From: Stenotrophomonas maltophilia
GTDB lineage: Bacteria > Pseudomonadota > Gammaproteobacteria > Xanthomonadales > Xanthomonadaceae
NCBI RefSeq assembly: GCF_023518235.1
Contig: NZ_CP090423.1
Span: 1,054,001-1,118,000 of the forward strand
Direction: 5' to 3'
DNA: 64,000 bases
In this document: in pieces, positions 53,691-62,410 of the stretch
Layout of the letters: each line of letters starts with the position of its first letter
Numbering within the stretch: the stretch's first letter is position 1
Notes under the pieces: generated by a model
Told to the model about the DNA's origin: nothing
Databases searched by the model: none
Seen by the model: the letters and a program-made list of their open reading frames with translations, nothing else
Program-made: the position numbers and the translations under genes

Positions 53691-54050
53691 CTAGGTAGAG
53701 GGTGCACGACGGTGCGGACCTCGTTGGCGCAGGCTGTCTCGTACATCCACATCGAATTGAAGCTGCAGCGAGATGTCATCATCCAGCGCAATGCCAAAAC
53801 CCAGACCATCACGACAGGGCAAACGTAATGCCAAGGACTGAACCGCTTCGCGAGGAAGCATCAACCGGCAGTACTCGCTCCCCTCCAGAAGCACCGCCTG
53901 TTGCCCTGCATGCAGTGATAGCACCATGCCCCAGCCGCGATCGCCGCCGAACCGCGTCAGGTTCTCCACCGATTCGCCGGCCAGCAACTGCGCTAGCTCC
54001 TCTTCATCAACGCGCAGACGAACTGCCTGCCGCTGTAGCTGGACTTTCAT
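53691..54050 (-). CDS. Small conserved-looking protein of the molybdenum cluster
   Basis: A 119-aa soluble protein with no domain I can name. It contains LRVDEEELAQLLAGESVENLTRF near the start and a beta-rich middle (GMVLSLHAGQQAVLLEGSEYC). Its start overlaps the mobA stop by 4 bp (ATGA), and modA follows 84 bp later, so it is part of the moa-mod transcript. The context suggests a role in molybdate or cofactor handling, which is inference. Confidence 0.7.
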   Translation of the reverse strand: MKVQLQRQAVRLRVDEEELAQLLAGESVENLTRFGGDRGWGMVLSLHAGQQAVLLEGSEYCRLMLPREAVQSLALRLPCRDGLGFGIALDDDISLQLQFDVDVRDSLRQRGPHRRAPST

Positions 54051-54613
54051 GATGCAATGAACTCGAGCTCGGTTGAGGTGTTGCAGTTGAGTAGCTGGTC
54101 GTATTCGCTATCCGCCAGTGGCAGCTCGATTGCGCCCAAGCGTTCTCGCAGGGCGTGTAGCGAGCGGTGCGCCGCCGGATTCTCGATCAATTCCCGCAAC
54201 ACATGCCGGCAATGGTCATCAATCTGCAACCGCATCGGCAGGGGTTCTTCCGCAAACAGCACACAGGCAGCCGAAGGCGCATCACGTAACCGTTGTAGTA
54301 ACGCCGGGGTCACATTGGGCGTATCCACCGGAAGCACCAGAGCGGCAGCGTCCGGCATGCACATGGCCACACTGTAGAGCCCGCCCAACGGGCCGCAGCG
54401 TGCCACGCGATCAGGAATGCCACCGAAGGCCGGGTAGTTGCCACTCACCCATACCCTTTCCGCACCTGCCTGTCGCAGCAGGCCACGCATGTGCTCTAGC
54501 AGGGTTCGCCCGTGCCACGGTAGCAGCGCCTTGTCACGGCCCATCCGGCTGGAAAGACCACCGGCCAGCACGATGCCGTCAGTGGGAATGTTCGTGATCG
54601 TGTGCACATTCAT
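54047..54613 (-). CDS. mobA: Molybdenum cofactor guanylyltransferase MobA
   Basis: A ~188-aa MobA with the nucleotidyltransferase loop GIVLAGGLSSRMGRDKALLPW and GPLGGLYSVAM, LVLPVDTPNV. It attaches GMP to Mo-molybdopterin to give the MGD cofactor used by DMSO-reductase-family enzymes such as the one at 58690-60963. The start is ambiguous (54613 or 54625); either way it overlaps the moaE end by 35-47 bp. Confidence 0.92.
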   Translation of the reverse strand: MNVHTITNIPTDGIVLAGGLSSRMGRDKALLPWHGRTLLEHMRGLLRQAGAERVWVSGNYPAFGGIPDRVARCGPLGGLYSVAMCMPDAAALVLPVDTPNVTPALLQRLRDAPSAACVLFAEEPLPMRLQIDDHCRHVLRELIENPAAHRSLHALRERLGAIELPLADSEYDQLLNCNTSTELEFIAS

Positions 54614-55097
54614 GGGCATTGTCATGAGCTTGCGTGGGTTCGTTATCCGCATGGCAGAGACTGCAGCCTTCGGTCCACTCGCTGTCGCCGTCCTCGTAAT
54701 GCTCCTGCTTCCAGATCGGGCACTGGTGCTTGACCACCTCGATCAACTGCCGGCAGGCCCGGAATGCCTCGTCTCGATGCGGGCTGCCGGCGGCCACCAC
54801 CACCGCCACATCGCCAATGCCCAACCGGCCCTTGGCGTGGGCCACATACAGCTTCAGCTTCGGACCGAACGTCGCCTCGACCTCTGCCGCCAGGCGCTTG
54901 AACTCGTTCAGCACCAAAGGTTCGAACAGGTCGTACGTGATCCCGGTCACCGGCCGGCCGATGTTGACGTCGCGCACCTTGCCGATGAACACGTCGATGC
55001 CGCCGAAGCCCGGATCAGATACCGCCGCGATGCCTTCGGCCGGATCGATCGCCGCCTGCGCGCGGTCCACCACCGTCGCGATGATCTTCTCGCTCAT
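54579..55097 (-). CDS. moaE: Molybdopterin synthase catalytic subunit MoaE with His-rich tail
   Basis: A 172-aa MoaE (GGIDVFIGKVRDVNIGRPVTG, VVVAAGSPHRDEAFRACRQLIEVVKHQCPIWK in part, with the catalytic Lys and Arg region). With MoaD it transfers sulfur to precursor Z (cPMP). The C-terminal ~25 residues are unusually rich in His, Asp and Ala (AHDNAHECAHDHEHSH) and lie largely within the overlap with mobA. It starts just after moaD. Confidence 0.93.
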   Translation of the reverse strand: MSEKIIATVVDRAQAAIDPAEGIAAVSDPGFGGIDVFIGKVRDVNIGRPVTGITYDLFEPLVLNEFKRLAAEVEATFGPKLKLYVAHAKGRLGIGDVAVVVAAGSPHRDEAFRACRQLIEVVKHQCPIWKQEHYEDGDSEWTEGCSLCHADNEPTQAHDNAHECAHDHEHSH

Positions 55098-55100
55098 CGC

Positions 55101-55364
55101 TCAGCCCCCGCTCACTGGTGGCAGGATCGCCACGCGGCCATCGTCGGGCAGCGCCTCGTGGTCGCGCAGCACGCGTTGCTGGTCGGCAAACGCCGAGTAG
55201 TCCAGCAGGCCCGCGCGGAAACCCGGCCAACGCACCGGCAGCAGCTCGCGCAGCGCCTGGCGCAGATCGGCCACGGTGCCACCGGCCACATCGACGGCGA
55301 TTTCGCGGCTGGCATCCAGATCGGAAAACGCACCGAACAACTGCAGATTCACCTGTTTCATCAT
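55101..55364 (-). CDS. moaD: Molybdopterin synthase sulfur-carrier subunit MoaD
   Basis: An 87-aa ubiquitin-like protein ending in Gly-Gly (ILPPVSGG), the residue pair that is thiocarboxylated and donates sulfur to cPMP through MoaE. The ATG overlaps the moeA stop (ATGA) and the stop lies 3 bp from the moaE start. Confidence 0.93.
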   Translation of the reverse strand: MMKQVNLQLFGAFSDLDASREIAVDVAGGTVADLRQALRELLPVRWPGFRAGLLDYSAFADQQRVLRDHEALPDDGRVAILPPVSGG

Positions 55365-56614
55365 GACTCCTGGCTCACCAGCTGCACCGGTTCGTGGTGA
55401 CCCCAGCCCTGCACGCGCACGAAGGTGCCAGCGCTGGCCAGGTCTCCCTCGGCCTCCAGCACCACCCAGGCGTTGGCCTGCAGCATGGACATCAAACGGA
55501 ACGACTCCTGCCCGGACAGTACGCGCGCACTCAGGCGCCCCTGCCCGTCCATTTCCACCCGCGCCCGCGCGTGGAAGCGCAGACCGGGCGGCTTGCGCAC
55601 GTCGGCCTGCAGCGGCAGCCGCAACACCGGTTCCGGTGCAAGCCCCAGCAGGCGGCGCAGTACCGGCTCGACGAAGAAGCGCTGGCCCACGGCAGCCGAA
55701 ACCGGGTTGCCGGGCAGGCCGAAGTACAGCGCGCCATTGGGCAACACCGCGAACAACAACGGCTTGCCGGGGCGGATCGCCACCTTATGGAAGACGATGC
55801 GCGCACCACGGCCACGCAGCGCATCGGGAACGAAGTCGTAGCGGCCGGCCGACACCGCGCCGGTACTGATCAGCAGCTGCGCGCCAGCGGCCAGCGCTTC
55901 ATCCAGCACCGCATTGAACGCGGCCACGTCGTCGCCCACCGTGCCCTGCCAGACCACCTCGGCACCGGCCGCCTGCAGGCGGCCCACCAGGTAGGGGCGA
56001 TTGCTGTCACGGATCTGGCCCGATTCCAGCGCCTGCGCCGCCTCGGTCACCAGTTCCTTGCCGGTGGCGATCACCGCCGCCCTCGGCCGCGCCACCACCG
56101 CCACCTCACCCACGCCCAGGGCGTGCAGCAGGGTGCGGGCATTGATATCCAGCACCTGGCCGGCGCACAGCACGCGCTCACCCTCGCGCACGTCCTGGCC
56201 GCGCAGGCGCACGTTCTGGCCCGGCTTCACCGTCGCGGTCAGCGCGATGCGGGTCGGGCGGCCGTCCTCGCTGGCGAGGATCTCCACGTTCTCGACCGGC
56301 ACCACCGTATCCAGGCCAACCGGCATGCGCGCTCCGGTCATGATTTCCCAGGCACCCTCGCCGCCTTCGGCGCCGGCATCGCCGGCTGCCTGCCAGCCCT
56401 GCACCGCGAATTCGGTACCGGCCTCGAACGTCGCGCCGTTGGCGCGCAGCGCAAAGCCGTCCATCGCCGAATTGTCGAACGGCGGCAACGACTGCCCGCT
56501 GTGGATGTCACTGGCCAGGGTACGGCCGCCGGCTTCATGCAGCGGCACGCGCTCGGCCGGCAGCGGCGTGGCCGCGTCCAGCAGGTGCTGCAAGGCTTCG
56601 CAATAGGGAATCAT
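55361..56614 (-). CDS. moeA: Molybdopterin molybdenumtransferase MoeA
   Basis: A 417-aa MoeA with the expected domains: FDNSAMDGFAL near the N-terminus, GDAGAEGGEGAWEIMTGARMP, then the MoaB/MogA-like domain (STGAVSAGRYDF, FGLPGNPVS) and a C-terminal beta domain. It inserts molybdenum into adenylated molybdopterin. The ATG at 56614 overlaps the moaC-mogA stop (ATGA); an upstream in-frame extension is antisense-free shadow of that gene. Confidence 0.95.
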   Translation of the reverse strand: MIPYCEALQHLLDAATPLPAERVPLHEAGGRTLASDIHSGQSLPPFDNSAMDGFALRANGATFEAGTEFAVQGWQAAGDAGAEGGEGAWEIMTGARMPVGLDTVVPVENVEILASEDGRPTRIALTATVKPGQNVRLRGQDVREGERVLCAGQVLDINARTLLHALGVGEVAVVARPRAAVIATGKELVTEAAQALESGQIRDSNRPYLVGRLQAAGAEVVWQGTVGDDVAAFNAVLDEALAAGAQLLISTGAVSAGRYDFVPDALRGRGARIVFHKVAIRPGKPLLFAVLPNGALYFGLPGNPVSAAVGQRFFVEPVLRRLLGLAPEPVLRLPLQADVRKPPGLRFHARARVEMDGQGRLSARVLSGQESFRLMSMLQANAWVVLEAEGDLASAGTFVRVQGWGHHEPVQLVSQES

Positions 56615-57621
56615 GAGTGGCCATCCCCCTCGACCATCGCCAGGGCGTGGCCCAGTACCGGCGCCAGGATATCCAGGCACTGCGCCGCCGCCTTCGGGCT
56701 GCCGGGCAGCGCGAACACCAGCATGTTGCCCAGCTGCACCACCTCGGCGCGGCTCAGCCAGGCCATCGGCGTGTGCTGTGCACTCAGCGCGCGCACCATC
56801 TGCGCCAGGCCATGTACCGGCCGCGCGTTCAGGGAACGGAGCGCCTCCGGGGTCAGGTCACGCGGGCCCAGTCCGGTACCACCGGTACACAGGCACAGGC
56901 GCACGCCCTCGGCGGCCAAGGCCTGCAGGCGACCCGCCAATGGCTCGATGCCATCGGGCAACACCTCAGCGGCCACCACCTCGCCGCCCAGCTTTTTCAG
57001 GCCGGTCACCAGGGTCGGGCCAGAGATATCCTCATAGGTGCCGTCGCTGGCGCGATCGCTCAGCGTGATCACCGCGCAGGCCGCGCCCTCCAGGCCCTTC
57101 GGCGCACGCGGCTTGAAACGCGTGCGCTCGGCATCGTCCATGCCGTCGGGGTGCAGCCAGACACCGCGCTTGCCGCCTTCCTTGAACAGCAGGCGGATAC
57201 CTTCGATGCGCAGGGCCGGTTCCACCGGCTTGCTCAGGTCGTACAGGGTAAGCAGCGCCGCGTTGACGCCGGCCAGTGCCTCCATCTCCACGCCGGTGCG
57301 CGCCTCGCTGGCGCACTCGCACCACACGCGGATCGCCTGCCGTTCCGGTACCGGCGCGCAGAACACCTGCACCAGTTCCAGCGGCAGCGGGTGGCACAGT
57401 GGCATCAGCATCGAGGCCATCTTGGCGCCCTGCAGGCCGGCAATCTCGGCCATCACCAGCGCATCGCCCTTGGGCAGGCGGCGCTCGACGATCAGCGGAT
57501 AGGCCACTGGACCGGCATGCAGCTCGCCCACCGCCACCGCACGTCGGCGGGTGATGCGCTTGTCGCGGACATCGGCCATATGGAAGGCCGCATTCAATTC
57601 CCCACTCATCGTGTTGCTCAT
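56611..57621 (-). CDS. moaCB: MoaC-MogA/MoaB fusion (bifunctional molybdopterin biosynthesis protein)
   Basis: A 336-aa fusion. Residues ~1-160 are MoaC (MPLCHPLPLE, EALAGVNAALLTLYD), cyclic pyranopterin monophosphate synthase, acting after MoaA. Residues ~175-330 are a MogA/MoaB-type domain (AVITLSDRASDGTYEDISG, CTGGTGLGPRDLTPE, LPGSPKAAAQC) that adenylates molybdopterin before MoeA. The start overlaps the moaA stop (ATGA). Such fusions are known. Confidence 0.93.
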   Translation of the reverse strand: MSNTMSGELNAAFHMADVRDKRITRRRAVAVGELHAGPVAYPLIVERRLPKGDALVMAEIAGLQGAKMASMLMPLCHPLPLELVQVFCAPVPERQAIRVWCECASEARTGVEMEALAGVNAALLTLYDLSKPVEPALRIEGIRLLFKEGGKRGVWLHPDGMDDAERTRFKPRAPKGLEGAACAVITLSDRASDGTYEDISGPTLVTGLKKLGGEVVAAEVLPDGIEPLAGRLQALAAEGVRLCLCTGGTGLGPRDLTPEALRSLNARPVHGLAQMVRALSAQHTPMAWLSRAEVVQLGNMLVFALPGSPKAAAQCLDILAPVLGHALAMVEGDGHS

Positions 57622-58658
57622 CCTCCGATGGAGGCCAGGTGCGGGGTCAGCCCGGTCTGGCCCTGGTGCAGTCCATGCCCGGCCGCTTTCAGGCCAAGCT
57701 GCGTGGTAATGCGTGCCAGCAGCGCGTCATGGTCATCGTCGCTCTGCAGCAGCGGGCGCAGCGGCACGCCGAACTCGCCGAACAGGCACAGCCGCAGGTC
57801 ACCCTTGGCGGTCACCCGCAGGCGGTTGCAGCCCTTGCAGAAGTCACGCGAATACGGGGCGATGATGCCCACCGTGCCGCGATGGTCCGGGTGGCTGTAC
57901 TCACGCGCCGGGCCGGCATCGGCGGCGCGCGGCCGTTCGTGCCAGCCAGCCGCCAGCAGCTGCTCGATCACCACGTCGGCGCGCAGGTGGTGGCGCTGGA
58001 AATAGGCTTCGTTGTCGCCGGTGCGCATCAGTTCGATGAAGCGCACGCTGAAGGGGCGGTCACGCAGGTAGTCCATCCACTGCGGCAGCTCGTCGTCGTT
58101 CAGGCCACGCAGCAGCACCGCATTGAGCTTGATCGCCGGCAGGCCCAGCGCCTGCGCCAGGGCCAGGCCCTGTTCGATCTCCGGCAGGCGGTCATGCCCG
58201 GTGATGGTCTTGAAACGTTCGCGCTGCAGGCTGTCCATGCTCACGTTCAGCGCGGTCAGGCCGGCGCGGTGCCAGCCCGGCAGGCGCCGCGGTAGCAACG
58301 TGCCATTGGTGGTGATGGCCACCTTGCGGATGCCCGGCACCGCCGCCACGGTGGCGATGATCTCATCCAGGTCCTTGCGCAGGCTGGGCTCGCCGCCGGT
58401 CAGGCGGATCTTGCTCATGCCCAGCGCGGCAAACGCACGCACCAGGCGCGCGATTTCTTCCACCTGCAGGAAGCGCGGGCGGCCATCGGCCTGGTAGCCG
58501 TCGGGCAGGCAGTAGCTGCAACGGAAGTTGCAGGCTTCGGTCAACGAAAGGCGCAGGTACGGAAAGCTGCGTCCGAAACCGTCGGTGAGTTGGCGGGGAT
58601 GATCTGCCAGTGCGCCCTCACCTACCGGCTCTGGCGCCCGAATGAGCTCGGCTGACAT
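57618..58658 (-). CDS. moaA: GTP 3',8-cyclase MoaA
   Basis: A 346-aa radical-SAM enzyme. The N-terminal cluster is Cys43-x3-Cys47-x2-Cys50 (CNFRCSYC), the second cluster is in CKGCNRLRVTAKGDLRLC, and the C-terminal Gly-Gly needed by MoaA is present (ASIGG). It makes 3',8-cH2GTP from GTP, the first step of cofactor synthesis. It starts 31 bp after the fdhF-like gene on the same strand. Confidence 0.96.
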   Translation of the reverse strand: MSAELIRAPEPVGEGALADHPRQLTDGFGRSFPYLRLSLTEACNFRCSYCLPDGYQADGRPRFLQVEEIARLVRAFAALGMSKIRLTGGEPSLRKDLDEIIATVAAVPGIRKVAITTNGTLLPRRLPGWHRAGLTALNVSMDSLQRERFKTITGHDRLPEIEQGLALAQALGLPAIKLNAVLLRGLNDDELPQWMDYLRDRPFSVRFIELMRTGDNEAYFQRHHLRADVVIEQLLAAGWHERPRAADAGPAREYSHPDHRGTVGIIAPYSRDFCKGCNRLRVTAKGDLRLCLFGEFGVPLRPLLQSDDDHDALLARITTQLGLKAAGHGLHQGQTGLTPHLASIGG

Positions 58659-58689
58659 TCTTAGTCCTCCCTACGACATGCCGGCGCAA

Positions 58690-60963
58690 TCACTGTGAAA
58701 TGACCACCCTGACCGGGATCGACTTCGCCGCGGGGGTACCACTGATGCGATCGAAGTAATCCAGAGGTAGCAGTGGATTGAGTTCAGGGTAGTAGCCCGC
58801 AATCGCGCCACGCGGCATCGGATAGTCAAGCACAGTCAACCCATCGACCCGCCGGCAGACGCCATCACTGGAGATCGTCTCGAGGCTCACCTGTTCCTCC
58901 TTCCCAATCCCTCGTGCTACTCGATCTTCCAGGTTCATGAAGAGGATCATTCGATCGTTATACACACCGCGATAGCGATCGTTGTAGCTGTAGATTGTCG
59001 TGTTGTACTGGTCATGGGAGCGAACCGTGGCCAGCCGAAGCATAGTGGGATCCTCGACCAGGTCGTTCACTTCAAGACCCGGCAACACCAGAATATTGGC
59101 CTTCCCGTTAGGTGTCGGCCACTCACGGCGGCGCGGCGGAATGTCCAAGTGGAAGCCACGCGGCGCCTGGATCCGTTCATTGAAGTCTGCGTAGATGCTG
59201 GGATAGACCGCCGCGATCAGCTCACGAACATGGTTGTAATCGTGCATGCAAGCTGCCCAGTCGACCTTGCTGTCCGGCAGTGTTGCCATTGCCATGCGGC
59301 ACACGATCTCAACTTCCGGAAGAACATGTTCACTCACAGGCTCCAGTACTCCACGGGATGCGGTGACATTCGACATGGCATCCTCAATGGTGACAAACTG
59401 CTCACCCAGCGGGGTATGGATCCACTCCGAGCGCGCCACCACCGGTAGGATCAGCGCCTCCTTGCCATGCACTAGGTGGCCACGGTTGAGTTTGGTGGCG
59501 ATGCCAACCGTAAGCTCAAGACCACGCATTGCCCTGTAGGCAATTTCGGTATCAGGAACAGCATGGATGAAGTTCCCGCCCATGCCGATGAAGACCTTGG
59601 CGGTTCCAGCCAGCATCGCCTCAATAGACTCAACCACATGGTGCCCATGTTCGCGCGGCGGTTCGAACCCGAACACGTCGCGAACTTGGTCCAGGTAGCG
59701 TTGCGTCGGCTTCTCATCAATGCCGACGGTACGGTCGCCTTGCACGTTGGAATGGCCGCGAATAGGAGCAATGCCCGCCCCGGGCTTTCCGAAGTTGCCG
59801 CGCAGCATCAGCAGATTGGCAACCTGCTGCAAAAGGCGAGATCCTTGCTGGTGCTGGGTCAGGCCCATGCCATAGCAGATAATGGTCGCACGGGAACGGA
59901 TGTAGATCTCTGCACAACGCAGAATCTGCTCCTTCTTGATCCCGGACACTTGGACGATCTGGCTCCACTCCAGGGACATCACTTCTTCACGCAATGCCTC
60001 CAGCCCGACGGTGTGCTCGGTCAGGAATTCGTGATCGAGAACAGACTCGCCGGCCGCTTCCCGCTCGAACATAGCCTTCATGATGCCCTTGATCAGGGCC
60101 AGGTCACCGCCGATGCGAATGTGTACAAATTCACTGGAAATCTCGGTGGAGCCAAACGTGGCCATCTGCACGACGTCCTGGGGCTCGGCAAAGCGAATCA
60201 GCGCACGTTCCGGCATAGGATTGACCGCGACAATTGGAGCATTACGCTTCCGCGCCTCCACCAAGTTGGACATCATTCGTGGTGAGTTGGTGCCTGTGTT
60301 CTGGCCGATGACGAAGATGGCCTCAGCATGCTCAAAGTCATCGAGCACGATAGTGCCCTTGCCGACACCAATTGCCGGCGGCAACCCCCGGCTGGTCGGC
60401 TCGTGGCACATGTTCGAGCAGTCCGGGAAGTTGTTGGTTCCGAACTCGCGCACGAAGATCGAGTACAGGAACGCGGCTTCGTTCGGCGTCCTCCCCGAGG
60501 TGTAGAACTCAGCCTCATGCGGGCTGGACAGGGCCTGCAGGTGTCGCCCGATCAGCGCGAAGGCCTCATCCCAGCTACAAGGAACGTAATGGTCGGATAC
60601 CGGGTCATATCGCATCGGCTCGGTCAATCGACCCTGCATCTCCAGCCAATAGTCGGACTGCGCCATCAGCTCCTGGACAGTGTGCTCCGCGAAGAACTCA
60701 CGCGTGGCGCGATGCTTGGTTGCCTCCCATGCCAAGGCCTTCGCACCGTTTTCGCAGAACTCCAGCTTCTTGGTGTGATCTGCATCCGGGAAAGCGCAAC
60801 TGGGGCACTTGAATCCCCCAGGCTGATTCATCGACAAAAGCGCTTTAGATCCCTTGGCAATGACGCTCTGCTGCATCAGAACCTTGGCGGTTGCACCGGC
60901 GGCACCCCAACCACCGGCAGGATGGTCGTAGGCTTTGTAACGGGGGATCTTCTGCTCTGACAT
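58690..60963 (-). CDS. FdhF/YdeP-family molybdopterin oxidoreductase
   Basis: A 757-aa member of the formate-dehydrogenase-alpha-like YdeP group (YdeP is about this length). An N-terminal CPSC...EFCENGAKA iron-sulfur region, the SNMCHEPTSRG active-site segment and bis-MGD-binding stretches (IGQNTGTNSPRM, APIRGHSNVQGDRT, RSHDQYNTTIYS) are seen. It would oxidise formate or reduce an unidentified substrate. The ATG at 60963 (MSEQKIPRYKA) is the family start. It heads the moa operon and lies divergent from fdhD, consistent with a formate-dehydrogenase-type enzyme needing sulfuration. True substrate is unproven. Confidence 0.9.
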   Translation of the reverse strand: MSEQKIPRYKAYDHPAGGWGAAGATAKVLMQQSVIAKGSKALLSMNQPGGFKCPSCAFPDADHTKKLEFCENGAKALAWEATKHRATREFFAEHTVQELMAQSDYWLEMQGRLTEPMRYDPVSDHYVPCSWDEAFALIGRHLQALSSPHEAEFYTSGRTPNEAAFLYSIFVREFGTNNFPDCSNMCHEPTSRGLPPAIGVGKGTIVLDDFEHAEAIFVIGQNTGTNSPRMMSNLVEARKRNAPIVAVNPMPERALIRFAEPQDVVQMATFGSTEISSEFVHIRIGGDLALIKGIMKAMFEREAAGESVLDHEFLTEHTVGLEALREEVMSLEWSQIVQVSGIKKEQILRCAEIYIRSRATIICYGMGLTQHQQGSRLLQQVANLLMLRGNFGKPGAGIAPIRGHSNVQGDRTVGIDEKPTQRYLDQVRDVFGFEPPREHGHHVVESIEAMLAGTAKVFIGMGGNFIHAVPDTEIAYRAMRGLELTVGIATKLNRGHLVHGKEALILPVVARSEWIHTPLGEQFVTIEDAMSNVTASRGVLEPVSEHVLPEVEIVCRMAMATLPDSKVDWAACMHDYNHVRELIAAVYPSIYADFNERIQAPRGFHLDIPPRRREWPTPNGKANILVLPGLEVNDLVEDPTMLRLATVRSHDQYNTTIYSYNDRYRGVYNDRMILFMNLEDRVARGIGKEEQVSLETISSDGVCRRVDGLTVLDYPMPRGAIAGYYPELNPLLPLDYFDRISGTPAAKSIPVRVVISQ

Positions 60964-61440
60964 GACAGGCACTCGCAGCATGCAATTGGGAGTGGGAAAA
61001 GTTAAGCACGCGACGGCCTCCCCTTCCACGGACAGTATGTCCACCCTGCCCAGACAAGACGTCCGGCGTACACGCCGGGGATCGAATCGAGGCACTGGTG
61101 TCCGATACGAGTGCCTCAACGGACCCGAAGCGCTCATCCTGGCCCTCACCACGAACAGGTCTTCACGCCACCCGCCATCGATTGTAACTATCTAATTTAT
61201 CGGGCGTTTTCTAGCTACAGGCACATGTAGCGGACAGGCGGGCCACAGCCCCTCGAACAGAATGTCGGATCAACTCAGCCAAACTGTCCATCTGCGAACA
61301 TTTGTAAATTTTGACCGCAGCGGGGTGTACGCCTTGGGATACTCTCCGCACTGTCAAACCACTAAGAAGTCCCCGACCCGAGGGACCCTGCACGCCCAGA
61401 TCATCGTTACCGGCTTCCCTCCCCGCCAGGCCTCATCTCC
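60964..61440. other. Divergent promoter region between the fdhF-like gene and fdhD
   Basis: About 480 bp without a supported gene. It should carry the promoters of the long moa-mod operon and of fdhD. An AT-richer block lies near 61185-61220. No operator was recognised with confidence. Confidence 0.5.
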
Positions 61441-62301
61441 ATGCAAGCGCCCAGCCCAGTACCTGCCAACGAGCCCTGCGGCATCGCATATCGAAGAACC
61501 CTTCGGTGGCGTGGTGGCGAGCGCGGCTCAATCATGGACAGCGTTGCCGAAGAAGTGCCTGTCGCGATGCTCTACAACGACAGTCCTTTCTCGGTGATGA
61601 TGGCCAGCCCAACGGATCTGGAAGACTTTGCGCTGGGCTTTTCCATGACGGAGGGAACAATTTCTGATCCCTCCCAACTTCTCCGGATTGAAGTGAGGCC
61701 ATCGCTGGAAGGCATTGAGCTGGCGATGGAAGTCACAGATAGTGCGCCCATCGTGTCAATGCCCAACGACGCCACCCGCAACCTACCCGGGCGTAGCGGT
61801 TGCGGGCTATGTGGAGCTAGTCGACTGGAGCAAGTGCTCAGAATGCCTTTGCCAATCGACCGACCCACCACCTACTCCGCCTTGGCGCTACGCGTAGCAC
61901 TGTCCTCGCTAAAAGGGCTACAGCCAATGAACGAGGCTGCCGGCTCAACCCACGCAGCAGCATGGGTTCTCCCGGACGGAGCTATCGAAGTGGTACGCGA
62001 AGACGTGGGCAGGCACAACGCACTAGATAAGCTCATTGGTGCAATGAGGCGCTCATCGACTTCAACCAACGAAGGTCTCGTGCTTCTATCTAGCCGTGCT
62101 AGCTACGAAATGGTGAGTAAGGCCGCCTATGCAGGCATGGCGATCGTTGCAGCGGTATCGGCACCCACAGCCTTAGCCATAGATCTCGCAAAGGCCGCAG
62201 GGATCTGTCTTGTCGGTTTCGCGCGCTCGGATGGCTTCAACATCTATTCACACCCCCAGCGCCTACTCGATTTGGAAGCTGCACACCTAGCAGCCGTATG
62301 A
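61441..62301 (+). CDS. fdhD: Formate dehydrogenase accessory sulfurtransferase FdhD
   Basis: A 286-aa FdhD. Motifs are VAMLYNDSPFSVMMASPTDLEDFALGF, the catalytic Cys-x2-Cys loop (SGCGLCGAS) and VREDVGRHNALDKLIG. It transfers sulfur from IscS to the molybdenum of formate dehydrogenase-type enzymes, here probably the divergent YdeP-like oxidoreductase. The ATG at 61441 has only a weak ribosome site, so the start is not certain. Confidence 0.93.
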   Translation: MQAPSPVPANEPCGIAYRRTLRWRGGERGSIMDSVAEEVPVAMLYNDSPFSVMMASPTDLEDFALGFSMTEGTISDPSQLLRIEVRPSLEGIELAMEVTDSAPIVSMPNDATRNLPGRSGCGLCGASRLEQVLRMPLPIDRPTTYSALALRVALSSLKGLQPMNEAAGSTHAAAWVLPDGAIEVVREDVGRHNALDKLIGAMRRSSTSTNEGLVLLSSRASYEMVSKAAYAGMAIVAAVSAPTALAIDLAKAAGICLVGFARSDGFNIYSHPQRLLDLEAAHLAAV

Positions 62302-62410
62302 CGCCAGATGACGCCTGCCGTGCAATGAGCAAGGATCTCCGCCGATGAAATTGCTAGGCACCATCGGAACTTGAGCCGCTAGCCACCACCCACCCCCTAT
62401 TGGGATCGTT

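Noticed and set aside
55394..58005. Long plus-strand open frames over moeA, moaCB and moaA (547 and 462 codons)
   Set aside because: Shadows of strongly supported minus-strand genes in the most GC-rich part of the window.
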